A stretch of 64,000 nucleotides of DNA. It comes from Chelatococcus albus (GTDB lineage: Bacteria > Pseudomonadota > Alphaproteobacteria > Rhizobiales > Beijerinckiaceae). Below, in pieces: positions 38,270-47,557 of this stretch (positions are counted from its first letter, which is position 1; each line of letters opens with the position of its first letter). The position numbers and the translations under genes were made by a program. The stretch lies in the NCBI RefSeq assembly GCF_030067675.1, contig NZ_JASJEV010000008.1, forward strand, positions 87,186-151,185, in the 5' to 3' direction. The notes beneath the pieces were generated by a model. The model was given only the letters and a program-made list of their open reading frames with translations, did no database searches and had not been told where the DNA came from.

Positions 38270-39517
38270 ATGCACCAGCCTCTCGCACGGTCGCCGCGGG
38301 CGCCGAGCTTCGGCGAGTTCGTCGCCCTCATCGGCCTGATGATGGGGCTGACGGCCCTGTCGATCGACAATCTCCTGCCGGCCTTCGGTCCGATCCAGGC
38401 GGGCTTCGGCATCGCCGACGACAACGAGCTGCAGCTTGTCGTCACGAGCTACATGATGGGCTTCGGCCTCATGCAGCTCGTCTACGGCCCGCTGTCGGAC
38501 AGCATCGGGCGCCGGCCGGTGCTGATGCTCGGCCTCGCCGTCTTCGCCGCCGGCACCGCGCTCGCCATGATCGCCTGGACCTTCCCGATGCTGCTCACGG
38601 CGCGCGCGGTGCAGGGCATGGGCGCGGCCGCCGCCCGCGTGCTCGCCGTCGCTATCGTGCGCGACCGCTACGAGGGGCGCGAGATGGCGCGCGTCATGTC
38701 GCTCACCATGATCGTCTTCATCACGGTGCCGATCGTGGCACCGGTGATGGGCAGCCTCATCCTGCTCGCCGGCAGCTGGCGCCTGATCTTCGCCTGCATG
38801 CTGACGCTCGCGCTCGTGGTGGCGGCGTGGTTCGGCCTGCGCATGCCGGAGACGCTGCATCCCGAATACCGACGCGCCCTGTCCCCGCGCGCCATCGCCG
38901 CTGCCATCCGCATGAGCGTCAACGACCGGGCGAGCCTCGGATATTCCACGGCGGTGGCGCTGATGATGGGCTGCCTCATGGCCTATATCAGCTCGGCGCA
39001 GCAGATTTTCGAAACGAGCGTCTTCAGGCTCGGCCCCTGGTTTCCGGCGGCCTTCGCCGTGATCGCGGCCGTGATGGGCGTGGCTTCCTTCGTCAACGCC
39101 CGCCTCGTACGGCGGCTGGGCATGCGCCGCCTGTCGCATGCCGGCCTGTGTGGCTTCGCGGCGGTGTCGGCGGTGCTGTGCGTCGCGGCCTTCGCCTTCG
39201 ACGGCGCGCCACCGCTCCTCCTCTTCGGCTTCCTGCTCGCCGCCGCCCAGTTCCTCTTCGGCCTGATCATGCCGAACTTCAACAGCATGGCGATGGAGCC
39301 GCTCGGCGCCGTCGCCGGAACCGCGTCCTCCTTCATCGGCTTCTACACGATCCTCCTGGGCACCAGCCTCGGCATGGTCGTGGGCCAGGCCTTCGACGGC
39401 ACGGTGGTGCCGCTGTCCCTCGGCTATCTCGCGTTGAGCGCGGTCGCCGTGCTCGTCGTGCTGTGGGCCGAGAGCGGCCGCCTCTTCGTGCCGCATCACG
39501 AGGCGCCGGGAACCTGA
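38270..39517 (+). CDS. Bcr/CflA-type MFS multidrug efflux transporter
   Basis: 415 residues from ATG 38270, twelve membrane spans. The Bcr/CflA subfamily signature is visible: FVALIGLMMGLTALSIDNLLPAFGPI in span 1, MMGFGLMQLVYGPLSDSIGRRPV (motif A, loop 2-3), and RAVQGMGAAAARVLAVAIVRDRY. Exports drugs by proton antiport. GTG 38237 is an alternative start. An attenuator-like hairpin lies just upstream. Confidence 0.92.
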   Translation: MHQPLARSPRAPSFGEFVALIGLMMGLTALSIDNLLPAFGPIQAGFGIADDNELQLVVTSYMMGFGLMQLVYGPLSDSIGRRPVLMLGLAVFAAGTALAMIAWTFPMLLTARAVQGMGAAAARVLAVAIVRDRYEGREMARVMSLTMIVFITVPIVAPVMGSLILLAGSWRLIFACMLTLALVVAAWFGLRMPETLHPEYRRALSPRAIAAAIRMSVNDRASLGYSTAVALMMGCLMAYISSAQQIFETSVFRLGPWFPAAFAVIAAVMGVASFVNARLVRRLGMRRLSHAGLCGFAAVSAVLCVAAFAFDGAPPLLLFGFLLAAAQFLFGLIMPNFNSMAMEPLGAVAGTASSFIGFYTILLGTSLGMVVGQAFDGTVVPLSLGYLALSAVAVLVVLWAESGRLFVPHHEAPGT

Positions 39518-39530
39518 GGGAGCCCGCAGC

Positions 39531-41042
39531 TCAGGCCACGTCGTCGAGCAGGGCCGGGTCGTATTCCTCGACGCGGTTGCGCCCGTGCTTCTTGGCGGCG
39601 TAGAGGGCCCGATCGGCGCGCACGAGCGCCGCGTCTGGCGCGGTTTCGCCCGCGTGGATCGCCGACAGCCCGATGCTCACGGTGACGCGCAGTGATGGTG
39701 GCGCGCCGGCGGGCGCGAGGCTCTCCGCACCGATGCGCAGCCGGTCGGCCACGGCGAGCGCGCTGGCGCGATCGGCCTCCGGCAGCAGGAGCACGAATTC
39801 CTCGCCGCCGAAGCGGGCGACGACGTCGCTGTCCCGCAGGGTGCGACGGCAGAGATCTGCGAAGGCACGCAGCACGAGGTCGCCGACCTCGTGGCCCCAG
39901 GTGTCGTTGATGCGCTTGAAATGGTCCATGTCGACCATGAGCACGGCGAGCGGCCGGCCGTAGCGCCTGGCGCGCTCGATCTCGCGCGCCGCAAGCGCGA
40001 AGAAGCGCGACCGGTTGGCGAGGCCCGTCAGGGGATCCGTCGTCGCCAGACGCTCCAGGTTGAGCTCCATGGCCTTGCGGTTGGTGATGTCGACGACGCC
40101 GGCGATGACGCAGGGCGTGCCACCGACATCGAGGGCGGTGGCGGCCACCAGCACGTCGCGCACGGACCCGTCGGCAAGGCGCACCGCTGTCTCGAAACCG
40201 CTGACGCGCCCGTCGCGCGCCAGCGCGTTGATGAGGTCCATCCGCCGTGCCGGATCGACGTAGAGTTCCTCGACCGACTTGATGCCGAGCTTGTCCGGAT
40301 CGCCGCCGAAGTAGGCGAGACCTGCATCGTTGACCATCATGAGGCGCCCGTCCGCCCGCGCCGTGACGAGGAGCGGGACGGGCACGGCCATGAGCATCTT
40401 CTCGACCATGCGGCGGCTCTCCGCCAGCTCGTCCTTGGCCCGCCGCTCCGCCTGCGTGGCCGCCCATTCGAGGCGGCGCAGGCGGTTCGACCGCACCACC
40501 ACCAGAAGCAGGGCGAGGTTGAGCATCAGCATGGCGAGGACCAGCCCTAGCGTCGTCGACGAATAGGGCACGGGCGCGAGATAGCCGACGAGCAGCATCA
40601 CACCGCAGCCACCGCCGCCGAGCACGGTCCAGCGGAATGAGGTCGGCACCACGATGTAGTAGATCGCCGGCAGCATGACGACGACGAAGAGCGCGATGTC
40701 GCTGCGGGAGGTGACGAGCACGGCGACCGCCGCGCCGTTGATCCATTCCCACGTGACGAGCGCGGCCTGCGCCCGTGGAAAGTCACGGGCCCGGTGCAGC
40801 GCGACGAAGCACAGCAGCGAGATCGCCACGACGACGGCGCGCGCGGGAATGGCGACCCAGAAGTGCGGCTCGCCGAAGAAGCGCCAGTCGCTCAGGAAGA
40901 AGAGCGTGTTGAGCCCCACCGACCACAACAGCAGCAGGCGGCCGTGACGCATGGTCTCGGGCAGGCGCTCCGCCTGGAACGCCGTCTCGCGTGCCCTGTC
41001 GATGAACTCGCCGCTGACGGGGGAAAGCTGGTCGCGCTGCAT
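39531..41042 (-). CDS. Membrane-bound diguanylate cyclase (6 TM, PAS, GGDEF)
   Basis: 503 residues from ATG 41042. Six hydrophobic segments at about residues 35-190, a PAS domain at about 215-322 (PVPLLVTARADGRLMMVNDAGLAYFGG), and a GGDEF domain at about 333-495. The active site is intact as GGEEF (412-416), and the inhibitory I-site RxxD (R403-D406) stands five residues before it, so product feedback is expected. It makes c-di-GMP in response to an unknown membrane or PAS signal. There is no EAL domain. Confidence 0.93.
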   Translation of the reverse strand: MQRDQLSPVSGEFIDRARETAFQAERLPETMRHGRLLLLWSVGLNTLFFLSDWRFFGEPHFWVAIPARAVVVAISLLCFVALHRARDFPRAQAALVTWEWINGAAVAVLVTSRSDIALFVVVMLPAIYYIVVPTSFRWTVLGGGGCGVMLLVGYLAPVPYSSTTLGLVLAMLMLNLALLLVVVRSNRLRRLEWAATQAERRAKDELAESRRMVEKMLMAVPVPLLVTARADGRLMMVNDAGLAYFGGDPDKLGIKSVEELYVDPARRMDLINALARDGRVSGFETAVRLADGSVRDVLVAATALDVGGTPCVIAGVVDITNRKAMELNLERLATTDPLTGLANRSRFFALAAREIERARRYGRPLAVLMVDMDHFKRINDTWGHEVGDLVLRAFADLCRRTLRDSDVVARFGGEEFVLLLPEADRASALAVADRLRIGAESLAPAGAPPSLRVTVSIGLSAIHAGETAPDAALVRADRALYAAKKHGRNRVEEYDPALLDDVA

Positions 41043-41259
41043 GGCACCACAGTACCCAGGCCTTCTGATTGCGACGTTAACGCGAATCGCGCAGCACGGG
41101 CAGAATCGGCGGCGAAGGGCCGGCGTGCGGCCTCCCCGCCGGCGCAGGCATGGGCGCAAACTCACGCTTGCCGGGTTTTGCCCGCGCCCGGGCGCACCTA
41201 GATCGAGAAGCGGAGGGGAGATGTGGCACGGCCCTCCCCCGCAGCCAAAGGGATGGACC

Positions 41260-42249
41260 ATGGGACTTCTCGTAGACGGTGTCTGGCAGGATCGGTGGTA
41301 CGACACCAACAGCGCGGGTGGGCGCTTCGTGCGCAAGGAATCCGCCTTCCGCAACTGGGTCACCGCCGACGGGTCACCCGGGCCGAGCGGCGAAGGCGGC
41401 TTCAAGGCGGAAGCCGGGCGCTACCATCTCTACGTGTCGCTAGCCTGCCCCTGGGCGCACCGCACACTGATCTTCCGCAAGCTCAAGAAGCTCGAGGAGG
41501 TCGTGTCACTCTCCGTTGTCGATCCCCTCATGGGCGGCGAGGGGTGGGTCTTCGGCGACAGCGAGGGCACCATCCCGGACACGGTGAACAGCGCTCGGCG
41601 TCTCGCCGACATCTACGTGAAGGCCGACCCGCGCTATACCGGCCGTGTCACCGTGCCGGTGCTGTGGGACAAGCAGCGCGGCACCATCGTCAGCAACGAA
41701 TCGTCGGAAATCATCCGCATGTTCAACGCGGCCTTCGCCGTCTTCACGGACGCGCGGGAGGACTTCTATCCCGAGGCGCTGCGCCCGGAGATCGACCGCA
41801 TCAACGCCTTCGTCTACGACAGCGTGAACAACGGCGTGTACAAGGCGGGCTTCGCCACGACGCAGGCAGCCTACGAGGAAGCCGTCACCGCCCTCTTCGC
41901 GGCGCTCGACCACCTCGACGACCTCCTGTCGCACCGGCGCTACCTCGCTGGCGAGCGCCTGACGGAGGCCGACTGGCGGCTGTTCACCACACTCGTGCGC
42001 TTCGACGCCGTCTACGTCGGCCACTTCAAGTGCAACCTGAAGCGCATCGCCGACTACCGGCACCTGTCGCACTACCTGCGCGAGCTCTATCAGGTGCCGG
42101 GCGTCGCCGAGACGGTGAACTTCACCCATATCAAGCGGCACTATTACGAGAGCCACAGGACCATCAATCCGACGGGAATCGTGCCGCTCGGGCCCGAGCT
42201 CGATCTCGACGCGCCGCACGACCGCGGCCTCCTGCCGAAGGCGGCCTGA
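41260..42249 (+). CDS. Glutathionyl-hydroquinone reductase (Xi-class GST)
   Basis: 329 residues. The catalytic site SLACPWAHR (about residues 64-72) uses Cys to deglutathionylate glutathionyl-hydroquinones. The family length and signature (VSLSVVDPLMGGEGWVF, and the C-terminal GHFKCNLKRIADYRHLSHYLRELYQ) match YqjG/PcpF. ATG 41260 fits homologues (MGLLVDGVW); an in-frame ATG at 41221 has a stronger AGGGGAG but too close. Confidence 0.92.
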   Translation: MGLLVDGVWQDRWYDTNSAGGRFVRKESAFRNWVTADGSPGPSGEGGFKAEAGRYHLYVSLACPWAHRTLIFRKLKKLEEVVSLSVVDPLMGGEGWVFGDSEGTIPDTVNSARRLADIYVKADPRYTGRVTVPVLWDKQRGTIVSNESSEIIRMFNAAFAVFTDAREDFYPEALRPEIDRINAFVYDSVNNGVYKAGFATTQAAYEEAVTALFAALDHLDDLLSHRRYLAGERLTEADWRLFTTLVRFDAVYVGHFKCNLKRIADYRHLSHYLRELYQVPGVAETVNFTHIKRHYYESHRTINPTGIVPLGPELDLDAPHDRGLLPKAA

Positions 42250-42289
42250 GCGAGGCGCGCCCCCCGGGCGGCAGCTCCGCCCCCCGGCC

Positions 42290-42778
42290 TCACCACACCG
42301 GTGACACCGGCTCCTCGTCGATGATCTCGATGAGACGGGCGCGGGTGCCGCGCGTCGTGCCCTCCGGCAGGCCTTCGAGGGGGAAGAAGCCGATCTCGGC
42401 GATCTCGTGGTCCGGCAGCTTCGGCCGAAGCTGCTCGAAATCCCTGACGACATAGACCGCGACGTGGTCCCGCCGCGAACCCTGCGGATTGAAGAACAGG
42501 CCGTGCAGCACCGGCTCGCCAGTGAGGCGTACGTGCACCTCCTCCCGAAGCTCGCGCTTCAAGGCGTCGAGCATCGTCTCGCCGACCTCCACGCCGCCGC
42601 CTGGCAGATGCCAGCCCTTCGTGTAGGTGTGGCGGATGAGCAGAACCCGCTCGGCGTCGTCCAGCACCGCCGCCCGCACGCCCAGCGTCATGCCGCGGGC
42701 GAAGCGCCAATAAAAATGCATGACGCGGCGCACGACCGGCATCGACACAGCATTGATCGCCCGCTCCGCCCAGCTCAT
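42290..42778 (-). CDS. Nudix hydrolase
   Basis: 162 residues from ATG 42778. The Nudix box is GGGVEVGETMLDALKRELRE followed by EV. The N-terminus (HFYWRFARGMTLGVRAAVLD) resembles the family of ADP-ribose/dGTP-type pyrophosphatases common in Hyphomicrobiales. Substrate unknown. It converges with the GST gene; only about 40 bp separate the stops. Confidence 0.9.
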   Translation of the reverse strand: MSWAERAINAVSMPVVRRVMHFYWRFARGMTLGVRAAVLDDAERVLLIRHTYTKGWHLPGGGVEVGETMLDALKRELREEVHVRLTGEPVLHGLFFNPQGSRRDHVAVYVVRDFEQLRPKLPDHEIAEIGFFPLEGLPEGTTRGTRARLIEIIDEEPVSPVW

Positions 42779-42843
42779 GACGCAACCCTCCTCGCCATCA
42801 CTCGCCGAAACGCCTGTTGCCCGCCCAAACAAGGGCAGCATTC

Positions 42844-42860
42844 ATGCACTGTGTGCATGG
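42844..42860. promoter_or_regulatory. Palindrome upstream of the Nudix gene and small ORF
   Basis: CATGCAC-TGT-GTGCATG: two perfect 7-bp arms with a 3-base centre, 66 bp upstream of the Nudix start and 88 bp before the small ORF. It is a candidate operator for either divergent transcript; no regulator can be named. Confidence 0.4.
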
Positions 42861-42947
42861 CCGCACTGCATGCGCTCGGCCCATCCGTCGCAGCTTTGCC
42901 TCAATGCGGGCTCACCTAGGGGCATCCGACGAAAGGATAACACAGCG

Positions 42948-43067
42948 ATGCTCCTCACCTTCATCCTCTCCCGCCTGTCGCGCGCCTCGGGCTATGTCTG
43001 GCGGCCTGCCCTCAAGCTCGAGGATTCGCATCTCGTCTCGGAACTCATTCCCCACGCGCAGTACTGA
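42948..43067 (+). CDS. Possible 39-residue protein, unknown
   Basis: MLLTFILSRLSRASGYVWRP and 19 more residues, ending HAQY. A good ribosome-binding sequence (AAAGGA, 9 bases upstream of ATG 42948) precedes it, and the N-terminus is amphipathic/hydrophobic. No family is recognised, and short frames in GC-rich DNA can be accidental, but the RBS and divergent position favour a real gene. Confidence 0.4.
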   Translation: MLLTFILSRLSRASGYVWRPALKLEDSHLVSELIPHAQY

Positions 43068-43223
43068 CGCGCATTTGGGACAGAGCCTCGGCCGCGCTCA
43101 CGGCGGCGCGGCACCCGGGGGCGATCCCAGTCGTCCTGACGAGGCACCGCGCGCCACGGTCCGCCGGACCCGCGGGCGGGCATATTGCGTCCGCCCCCGC
43201 ATGATGCTCTCTTGCGGGCGCCC

Positions 43224-44114
43224 ATGGTACTCGTCGCCCATCTCTCCGACCCGCATATCGGCCCGCTGCCACAGCCGCGCATGCGCGAGCTGATGAGCAA
43301 GCGCCTGACGGGCTACGTCAACTGGCGTCGCGGCCGCAAGAGCACGCACGACATGGGCGTGCTCGACCGCATCCTTGCCGATCTCGCGGCCCAGGAGCCG
43401 GACCACATCGCCTTTACCGGCGACGTCGCCAACATCGGGCTCACCGCCGAATTTCCCGTGGCGCGCGCCTTTCTAGAACGCCTCGGCCCCCCGGAGCGGG
43501 TGAGCTTCGTCCCCGGCAATCATGACGCCTATGTGCGCGGCTCGCTCAAGCCGCTCGGCGCGAGCCTCGGCGCCTGGATGACCGGCGACGGCGCGGCCCA
43601 GAGCCATTTTCCCTACGTCCGCCGGCGCGACGGCATCGCCTTCGTCGGGCTGTCCTCGGCCGTGCCGACCCTGCCCTTCGTGGCGAGCGGCACGCTGGGG
43701 CCGGAGCAGGTGGCGCGCATGGAGGAACTGCTCGCCGCCCTGCGCGAGGAGAAGCTCTGCCGCGTCGTCATGCTGCACCACCCGCCCTATCGCGGCGGCG
43801 CCAAGATCGGCCGCCAGCTCACCGACGCCGAGGCCTTCGAGCGGGCCATCGGCCGGGTCGGCGCCGAGATCGTGCTGCACGGGCACAACCACCGCACCTC
43901 CCTCATCAAGCTGCGCGGGCCGGAGGGCGACGTGCCGGTGCTCGGCGCGCCCTCGGCCTCGGCCGTGCGCGGCGCCTTCACGCATCGCGCCGGCTATCAT
44001 CTCGTGTCGATCGAACCGGACGGCACCCGCTCCGCCATCAAGGTGCGCACGCGCGGCCTCCTCCCGGACGGGAAGACGATCGGCGACCTCGGCGAGATGG
44101 CGCTCGACAGCTGA
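43224..44114 (+). CDS. Metallophosphoesterase (calcineurin-like)
   Basis: 296 residues from ATG 43224. All five family metal motifs are present: LSDPHIG (D-x-H), TGDVANIG (GD-x2), PGNHDAY (GNHD), MLHHPP and LHGHNH. Likely a phosphodiesterase; substrate unknown. The frame extends to 43185 but the ATG at 43224 starts directly at MVLVAHLSD, as in relatives. Confidence 0.92.
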   Translation: MVLVAHLSDPHIGPLPQPRMRELMSKRLTGYVNWRRGRKSTHDMGVLDRILADLAAQEPDHIAFTGDVANIGLTAEFPVARAFLERLGPPERVSFVPGNHDAYVRGSLKPLGASLGAWMTGDGAAQSHFPYVRRRDGIAFVGLSSAVPTLPFVASGTLGPEQVARMEELLAALREEKLCRVVMLHHPPYRGGAKIGRQLTDAEAFERAIGRVGAEIVLHGHNHRTSLIKLRGPEGDVPVLGAPSASAVRGAFTHRAGYHLVSIEPDGTRSAIKVRTRGLLPDGKTIGDLGEMALDS

Positions 44115-44121
44115 AGCCTGC

Positions 44122-44700
44122 TCACGGCAGCAGTCGCCACCAGACCGCGGCATAGAACGCGGCAGCACCGGCGAGCGCGCCCATGACCGTGGCGAAGAGC
44201 ATGTCGCCCTCGCCGTAGCGGTGGTCCGGATCGGCGCCCGCCGCTGGGTGCGGTCGCGAGCCTCTCGCGACCTGCGCCCGGCGCCCGGCCGCGAGCGCCT
44301 TCTCGCGCTCGACGAGGCGGCGGGCGACATAGTCCGTGACGGCGGCGACGATCACCTCCGGGTCGTCGCTCGCGGCCATCAGCTGCCGGCCGTGGCGCGT
44401 GTCGACGAGGAGGCGGTAGCCGTGCCGATCGCGCTCCATCTCCACGAAGGCGAGAAGATCGACATAGAGCCGCGGCCGTTCGCCGGGCACGATGCCATGG
44501 TCGAAGAGGTCGATGTCGCCGGGCACGGCAGCGAAGACGGGGTCCAGCCGCTCGGCAAGCTCTTCGAGCCTGGCCAGTTCCGCCGCGCGCAGATCGGTGA
44601 CCACGTCCGTGCGCCCGGCGTCTTCCAGACGCGCGCGCCGGATGGCGCTGCGCAGGTCGTTGGCCGCGGGCGGCGGACGCGATGCGGAGGTCGTGGCCAT
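44122..44700 (-). CDS. Hypothetical protein with a C-terminal membrane helix
   Basis: 192 residues. The central part has an alpha/beta domain (PGDIDLFDHGIVPGERPRLYVDLLAFVEMERDRHGYRLLVDTRHG), then an Arg/Lys-rich stretch, and a single hydrophobic helix at the end (FATVMGALAGAAAFYAAVWW). Family not recognised. It converges with the phosphoesterase gene. Confidence 0.75.
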   Translation of the reverse strand: MATTSASRPPPAANDLRSAIRRARLEDAGRTDVVTDLRAAELARLEELAERLDPVFAAVPGDIDLFDHGIVPGERPRLYVDLLAFVEMERDRHGYRLLVDTRHGRQLMAASDDPEVIVAAVTDYVARRLVEREKALAAGRRAQVARGSRPHPAAGADPDHRYGEGDMLFATVMGALAGAAAFYAAVWWRLLP

Positions 44701-44874
44701 GTTGCATCCCCGCTCAGGTTGGCCATGCTGTCCGGGCGCGGCGGGCCCCCGCCCGAATGCCTCGGGCGCGCCCGGAGCACCCGGCCGTGCGACACCGCGG
44801 AACACCGTTGAGAGAATGAGGACCGGGGCGGCGCGAATCAAGAAGGCGCCCCGCATCGAGAAGAAGGAAACCCG

Positions 44875-45354
44875 ATGACGATTGCCCTGCCGCCGAGCGC
44901 CATGAAGGTCCAGCAGGCCGCCCACGACCTCGGGCTCGCTGTCAGCGTGCGCGAGATGCTGCAGTCGACGCGCACGGCGGAGGAAGCCGCGGCCGCCTGC
45001 GGCTGCGCTGTGGCGCAGATCGTCAAGTCGCTGGTGTTCGAGGGCCGGGAGACGGGCAAGCCCTATCTCCTGCTCGTCTCCGGCAGGAACCGCGTGAACG
45101 AGAAGGGCGTCGCCGCCACCATCGGCGAGGCGCTCCGCCGCCCGGACGCCGACAAGGTGCGTACACTGACGAGCTTCGCCATCGGCGGCATCCCGCCCTT
45201 CGGCCACGCGACGAAGCTCGACACCTTCATCGACGAGGATCTCCTCGCCCACGACGTCGTCTGGGCGGCGGCGGGCACGCCCTTCGCCATCTTCTCCGTC
45301 GATCCGAAGGCGCTGCGCGACGCGCTCGGCGCCCCCGTGATCAGGATGGTGTGA
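44875..45354 (+). CDS. YbaK/EbsC-type aminoacyl-tRNA deacylase
   Basis: 159 residues. YbaK/ProX domain with IVKSLVFEGR (the lysine of the active site), GRNRVNEKGVAAT and GGIPPFGHATKLDTFIDEDLL. Such proteins hydrolyse mis-charged tRNAs (Cys-tRNA-Pro, Ala-tRNA-Pro). The exact specificity cannot be read. Short SD-like GAAGGAAA just before ATG 44875. Confidence 0.9.
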   Translation: MTIALPPSAMKVQQAAHDLGLAVSVREMLQSTRTAEEAAAACGCAVAQIVKSLVFEGRETGKPYLLLVSGRNRVNEKGVAATIGEALRRPDADKVRTLTSFAIGGIPPFGHATKLDTFIDEDLLAHDVVWAAAGTPFAIFSVDPKALRDALGAPVIRMV

Positions 45355-45360
45355 GGCGGC

Positions 45361-46107
45361 TCAGATGCAGCGGCCGCCGTCGACCTCGAGCACCACGCCC
45401 GTGATGAAGTTGGCCTCGTCCGAGCAGAGGTAGAGCGCCGCATTGGCGATGTCCTGCGGCGTCGACAGGCGGCCGAGCGGGATCGTGGCCTTGAAGGCGG
45501 CGCGCTTCTCGGGCGTGTCCTCGCCCATGAAGGTGGCGAGCAGCGGCGTGTCGCCCGCAACCGGAGCCAGCGCGTTGACGCGGATGTTGTCGGGCGCGAG
45601 CTCGACGGCCATGGACTTCGATAGAAGGTTCACCGCGCCCTTGCTGGCGTTGTACCAGGCGAGACCGGGCCGCGGCCTCAGTCCGGCGGTCGAGCCCACG
45701 TTGAGCATGACGCCACCACCGCGGGCGCGGAAATGCGGAATCGTGGCCCGCGCCATGAGATAGATCGATTTGACGTTGACGGCGAAGACGCGGTCGAACT
45801 CCGCCTCGCTCACGTCGAGCATGGGCTGGTTGCGGTGGCTCACGCCGGCGTTGTTGACCACGATGTCGAGGTGGCCGAAGGCCTTCAGCGTTGCCGCCAC
45901 CGCGGCCTCGACCTCGGCCGCCTGCGACACGTCGCAGCGCAGCGCGATCGCTCCGTTGCCGATCTCCTTCACCACGGCGCCGGCCGCCGTCTCGTTGAGG
46001 TCGACGATGGCGACGCGCGCGCCCTCGCGCGCGAAAGTCTCGGTGATGCCCTTGCCGAAGCCGGAGGCGGCGCCCGTCACGAGCGCGGTCTTGCCCTGGA
46101 GCCTCAT
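45361..46107 (-). CDS. Short-chain dehydrogenase/reductase
   Basis: 248 residues of classical SDR. The cofactor motif is TGAASGFGKG, NNAG follows (VVNNAGVSHRN), and the active site YNASK (Y-x3-K) is in GLAWYNASKGAVNL. An Asp after the second strand (VAIVDLN) suggests NAD(H) preference. Substrate unknown. Converges with the YbaK gene. Confidence 0.93.
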   Translation of the reverse strand: MRLQGKTALVTGAASGFGKGITETFAREGARVAIVDLNETAAGAVVKEIGNGAIALRCDVSQAAEVEAAVAATLKAFGHLDIVVNNAGVSHRNQPMLDVSEAEFDRVFAVNVKSIYLMARATIPHFRARGGGVMLNVGSTAGLRPRPGLAWYNASKGAVNLLSKSMAVELAPDNIRVNALAPVAGDTPLLATFMGEDTPEKRAAFKATIPLGRLSTPQDIANAALYLCSDEANFITGVVLEVDGGRCI

Positions 46108-46233
46108 CGTTTCCTTCCCTTCTCCCGTTGCGGTGGCGGCGCACTCTAGTGGCGCCGCGCGGCGCAGCTAGCCCGCTCGCGGACGGTTCGCCCTGCGCCA
46201 CAAGCATGATGCCGCAACGACGGCCGTCGTGGG

Positions 46234-47334
46234 TCAGGCGAGGGGCGTGCCCTCGGCGAAGAGGCGCGTGAGCTTCTCGCGCCAGGGCGCGACGTCGAGG
46301 CCGCGCGCCGCGAGCCAGGCCGGGTCATAGTAGGTGGAGCGGTAGCGCTCGCCGGAATCGCACAGGAGGGTCACGATCGAGCCCTTCTCCCCGCGCGCCA
46401 CCATCTCGGCAATGATGTGCGCGCAGGCGACGATATTGGTGCCGGTGGAGCCGCCGACGCCCTTGCCCAGAAGCTCGCTGATCACCTGCATGGCGGCGAT
46501 GCTCGCCGCATCCGGCACGGCGACCATGCGGTCGACCACTTCGGGGATGAAGGACGGCTCGACGCGCGGCCGGCCTATGCCCTCGATGCAGGAGGCGCAG
46601 CCATCGAGCTCGCGCACGGAGCGGTCGGCATAGTGCCGGTGGAAGACCGATCCCTCCGGGTCGGCGACGCAGAGCCGCGTCGCATGGCGCTGGTAGCGGA
46701 TGTAGCGGCCGAGCGTGGCGGAGGTGCCGCCGGTGCCTGCGCCGCAGACGATCCAGGCCGGAACGGGATCGGGCTCCAGCGCCATCTGCGCGAAGATCGA
46801 TTGGGCGATGTTGTTGTTGCCGCGCCAGTCGGTGGCGCGCTCGGCATAGGTGAACTGGTCGATGTAGTGTCCGCCGGTCTCGCGCGCGAGGCGCCGCGCC
46901 TCCTCGTAGACCGCCTTCGGATTCTCGACGAGATGGCTCTCGCCGCCGTGGAAGGCGATGGCCGCGATCTTCTGCGGCGAGGTCGAGCGCGGCATGACCG
47001 CGATGAAGCGCAGGCCGAGGAGGCGCGCGAAATAGGCCTCCGACACGGCGGTGGAACCGCTCGAGGCCTCGATGATCGTCGTCTGCGGGCCGATCCAGCC
47101 GTTGCACAGGGCGTAAAGGAAGAGCGAGCGCGCCAGCCGGTGCTTCAGGCTGCCCGTCGGGTGGCTCGACTCGTCCTTGAGGTAGAGCGTGACGCCCGGC
47201 GCCCTCGGCAGGTCGAGGCGGATGAGATGGGTATCGGCGGAGCGGTTGAAATCCGCCTCGATCCTGGCGACCGCCTCGGCGAGCCAGCTGCGCGGGCAGG
47301 AGACGGCGGTGGGCATCGGCACGTGAGCGTTCAT
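46234..47334 (-). CDS. PLP-dependent cysteine synthase/desulfhydrase family (Cds1-like)
   Basis: 366 residues of fold-type II PLP enzyme. The lysine motif reads [15 protein letters not shown], with ASSGSTAVS and [14 protein letters not shown] for substrate and phosphate binding. The [12 protein letters not shown] motif groups it, by eye, with the Cds1-type cysteine desulfhydrases and related synthase-like enzymes rather than with CysK, whose corresponding motif differs. It likely degrades or makes cysteine. The gene is divergent from an Lrp-type regulator, which fits control by cysteine level, as in DecR/CyuR-type systems. Confidence 0.82.
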   Translation of the reverse strand: MNAHVPMPTAVSCPRSWLAEAVARIEADFNRSADTHLIRLDLPRAPGVTLYLKDESSHPTGSLKHRLARSLFLYALCNGWIGPQTTIIEASSGSTAVSEAYFARLLGLRFIAVMPRSTSPQKIAAIAFHGGESHLVENPKAVYEEARRLARETGGHYIDQFTYAERATDWRGNNNIAQSIFAQMALEPDPVPAWIVCGAGTGGTSATLGRYIRYQRHATRLCVADPEGSVFHRHYADRSVRELDGCASCIEGIGRPRVEPSFIPEVVDRMVAVPDAASIAAMQVISELLGKGVGGSTGTNIVACAHIIAEMVARGEKGSIVTLLCDSGERYRSTYYDPAWLAARGLDVAPWREKLTRLFAEGTPLA

Positions 47335-47471
47335 CGGAAACCCGGCAGTCGTGAACGGGCAGCGCGACGCGGCGCACCCACGGGCCGTGCGCCGCCGATC
47401 GATCCGGGACCGAGCATAGCGAAGGACGCGGGAAGCGGTTTGCTTTCCATGCCTCGTCCTTGCGTAGATTG

Positions 47472-47534
47472 AGAATGATATTCTATACTTTGCTATATAT
47501 TGAGCACCGTGATCTAGAATGTAGGTCATCACGG
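47472..47534. promoter_or_regulatory. AT-rich divergent promoter with two dyads between the PLP enzyme and the Lrp regulator
   Basis: In a GC-rich genome this 60-bp stretch is AT-rich. Two dyads stand out: AGAATGATATTCT (47472-47484) and CCGTGAT-N14-ATCACGG (47507-47534, close before the regulator start). TTGAGA (47469) and CTATAT (47493) with 18 bp between them could be -35/-10 for the regulator. They are plausible Lrp-type binding sites for both genes. Confidence 0.6.
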
Positions 47535-47557
47535 GCAGACCAATTCGAGGCAGGCAC

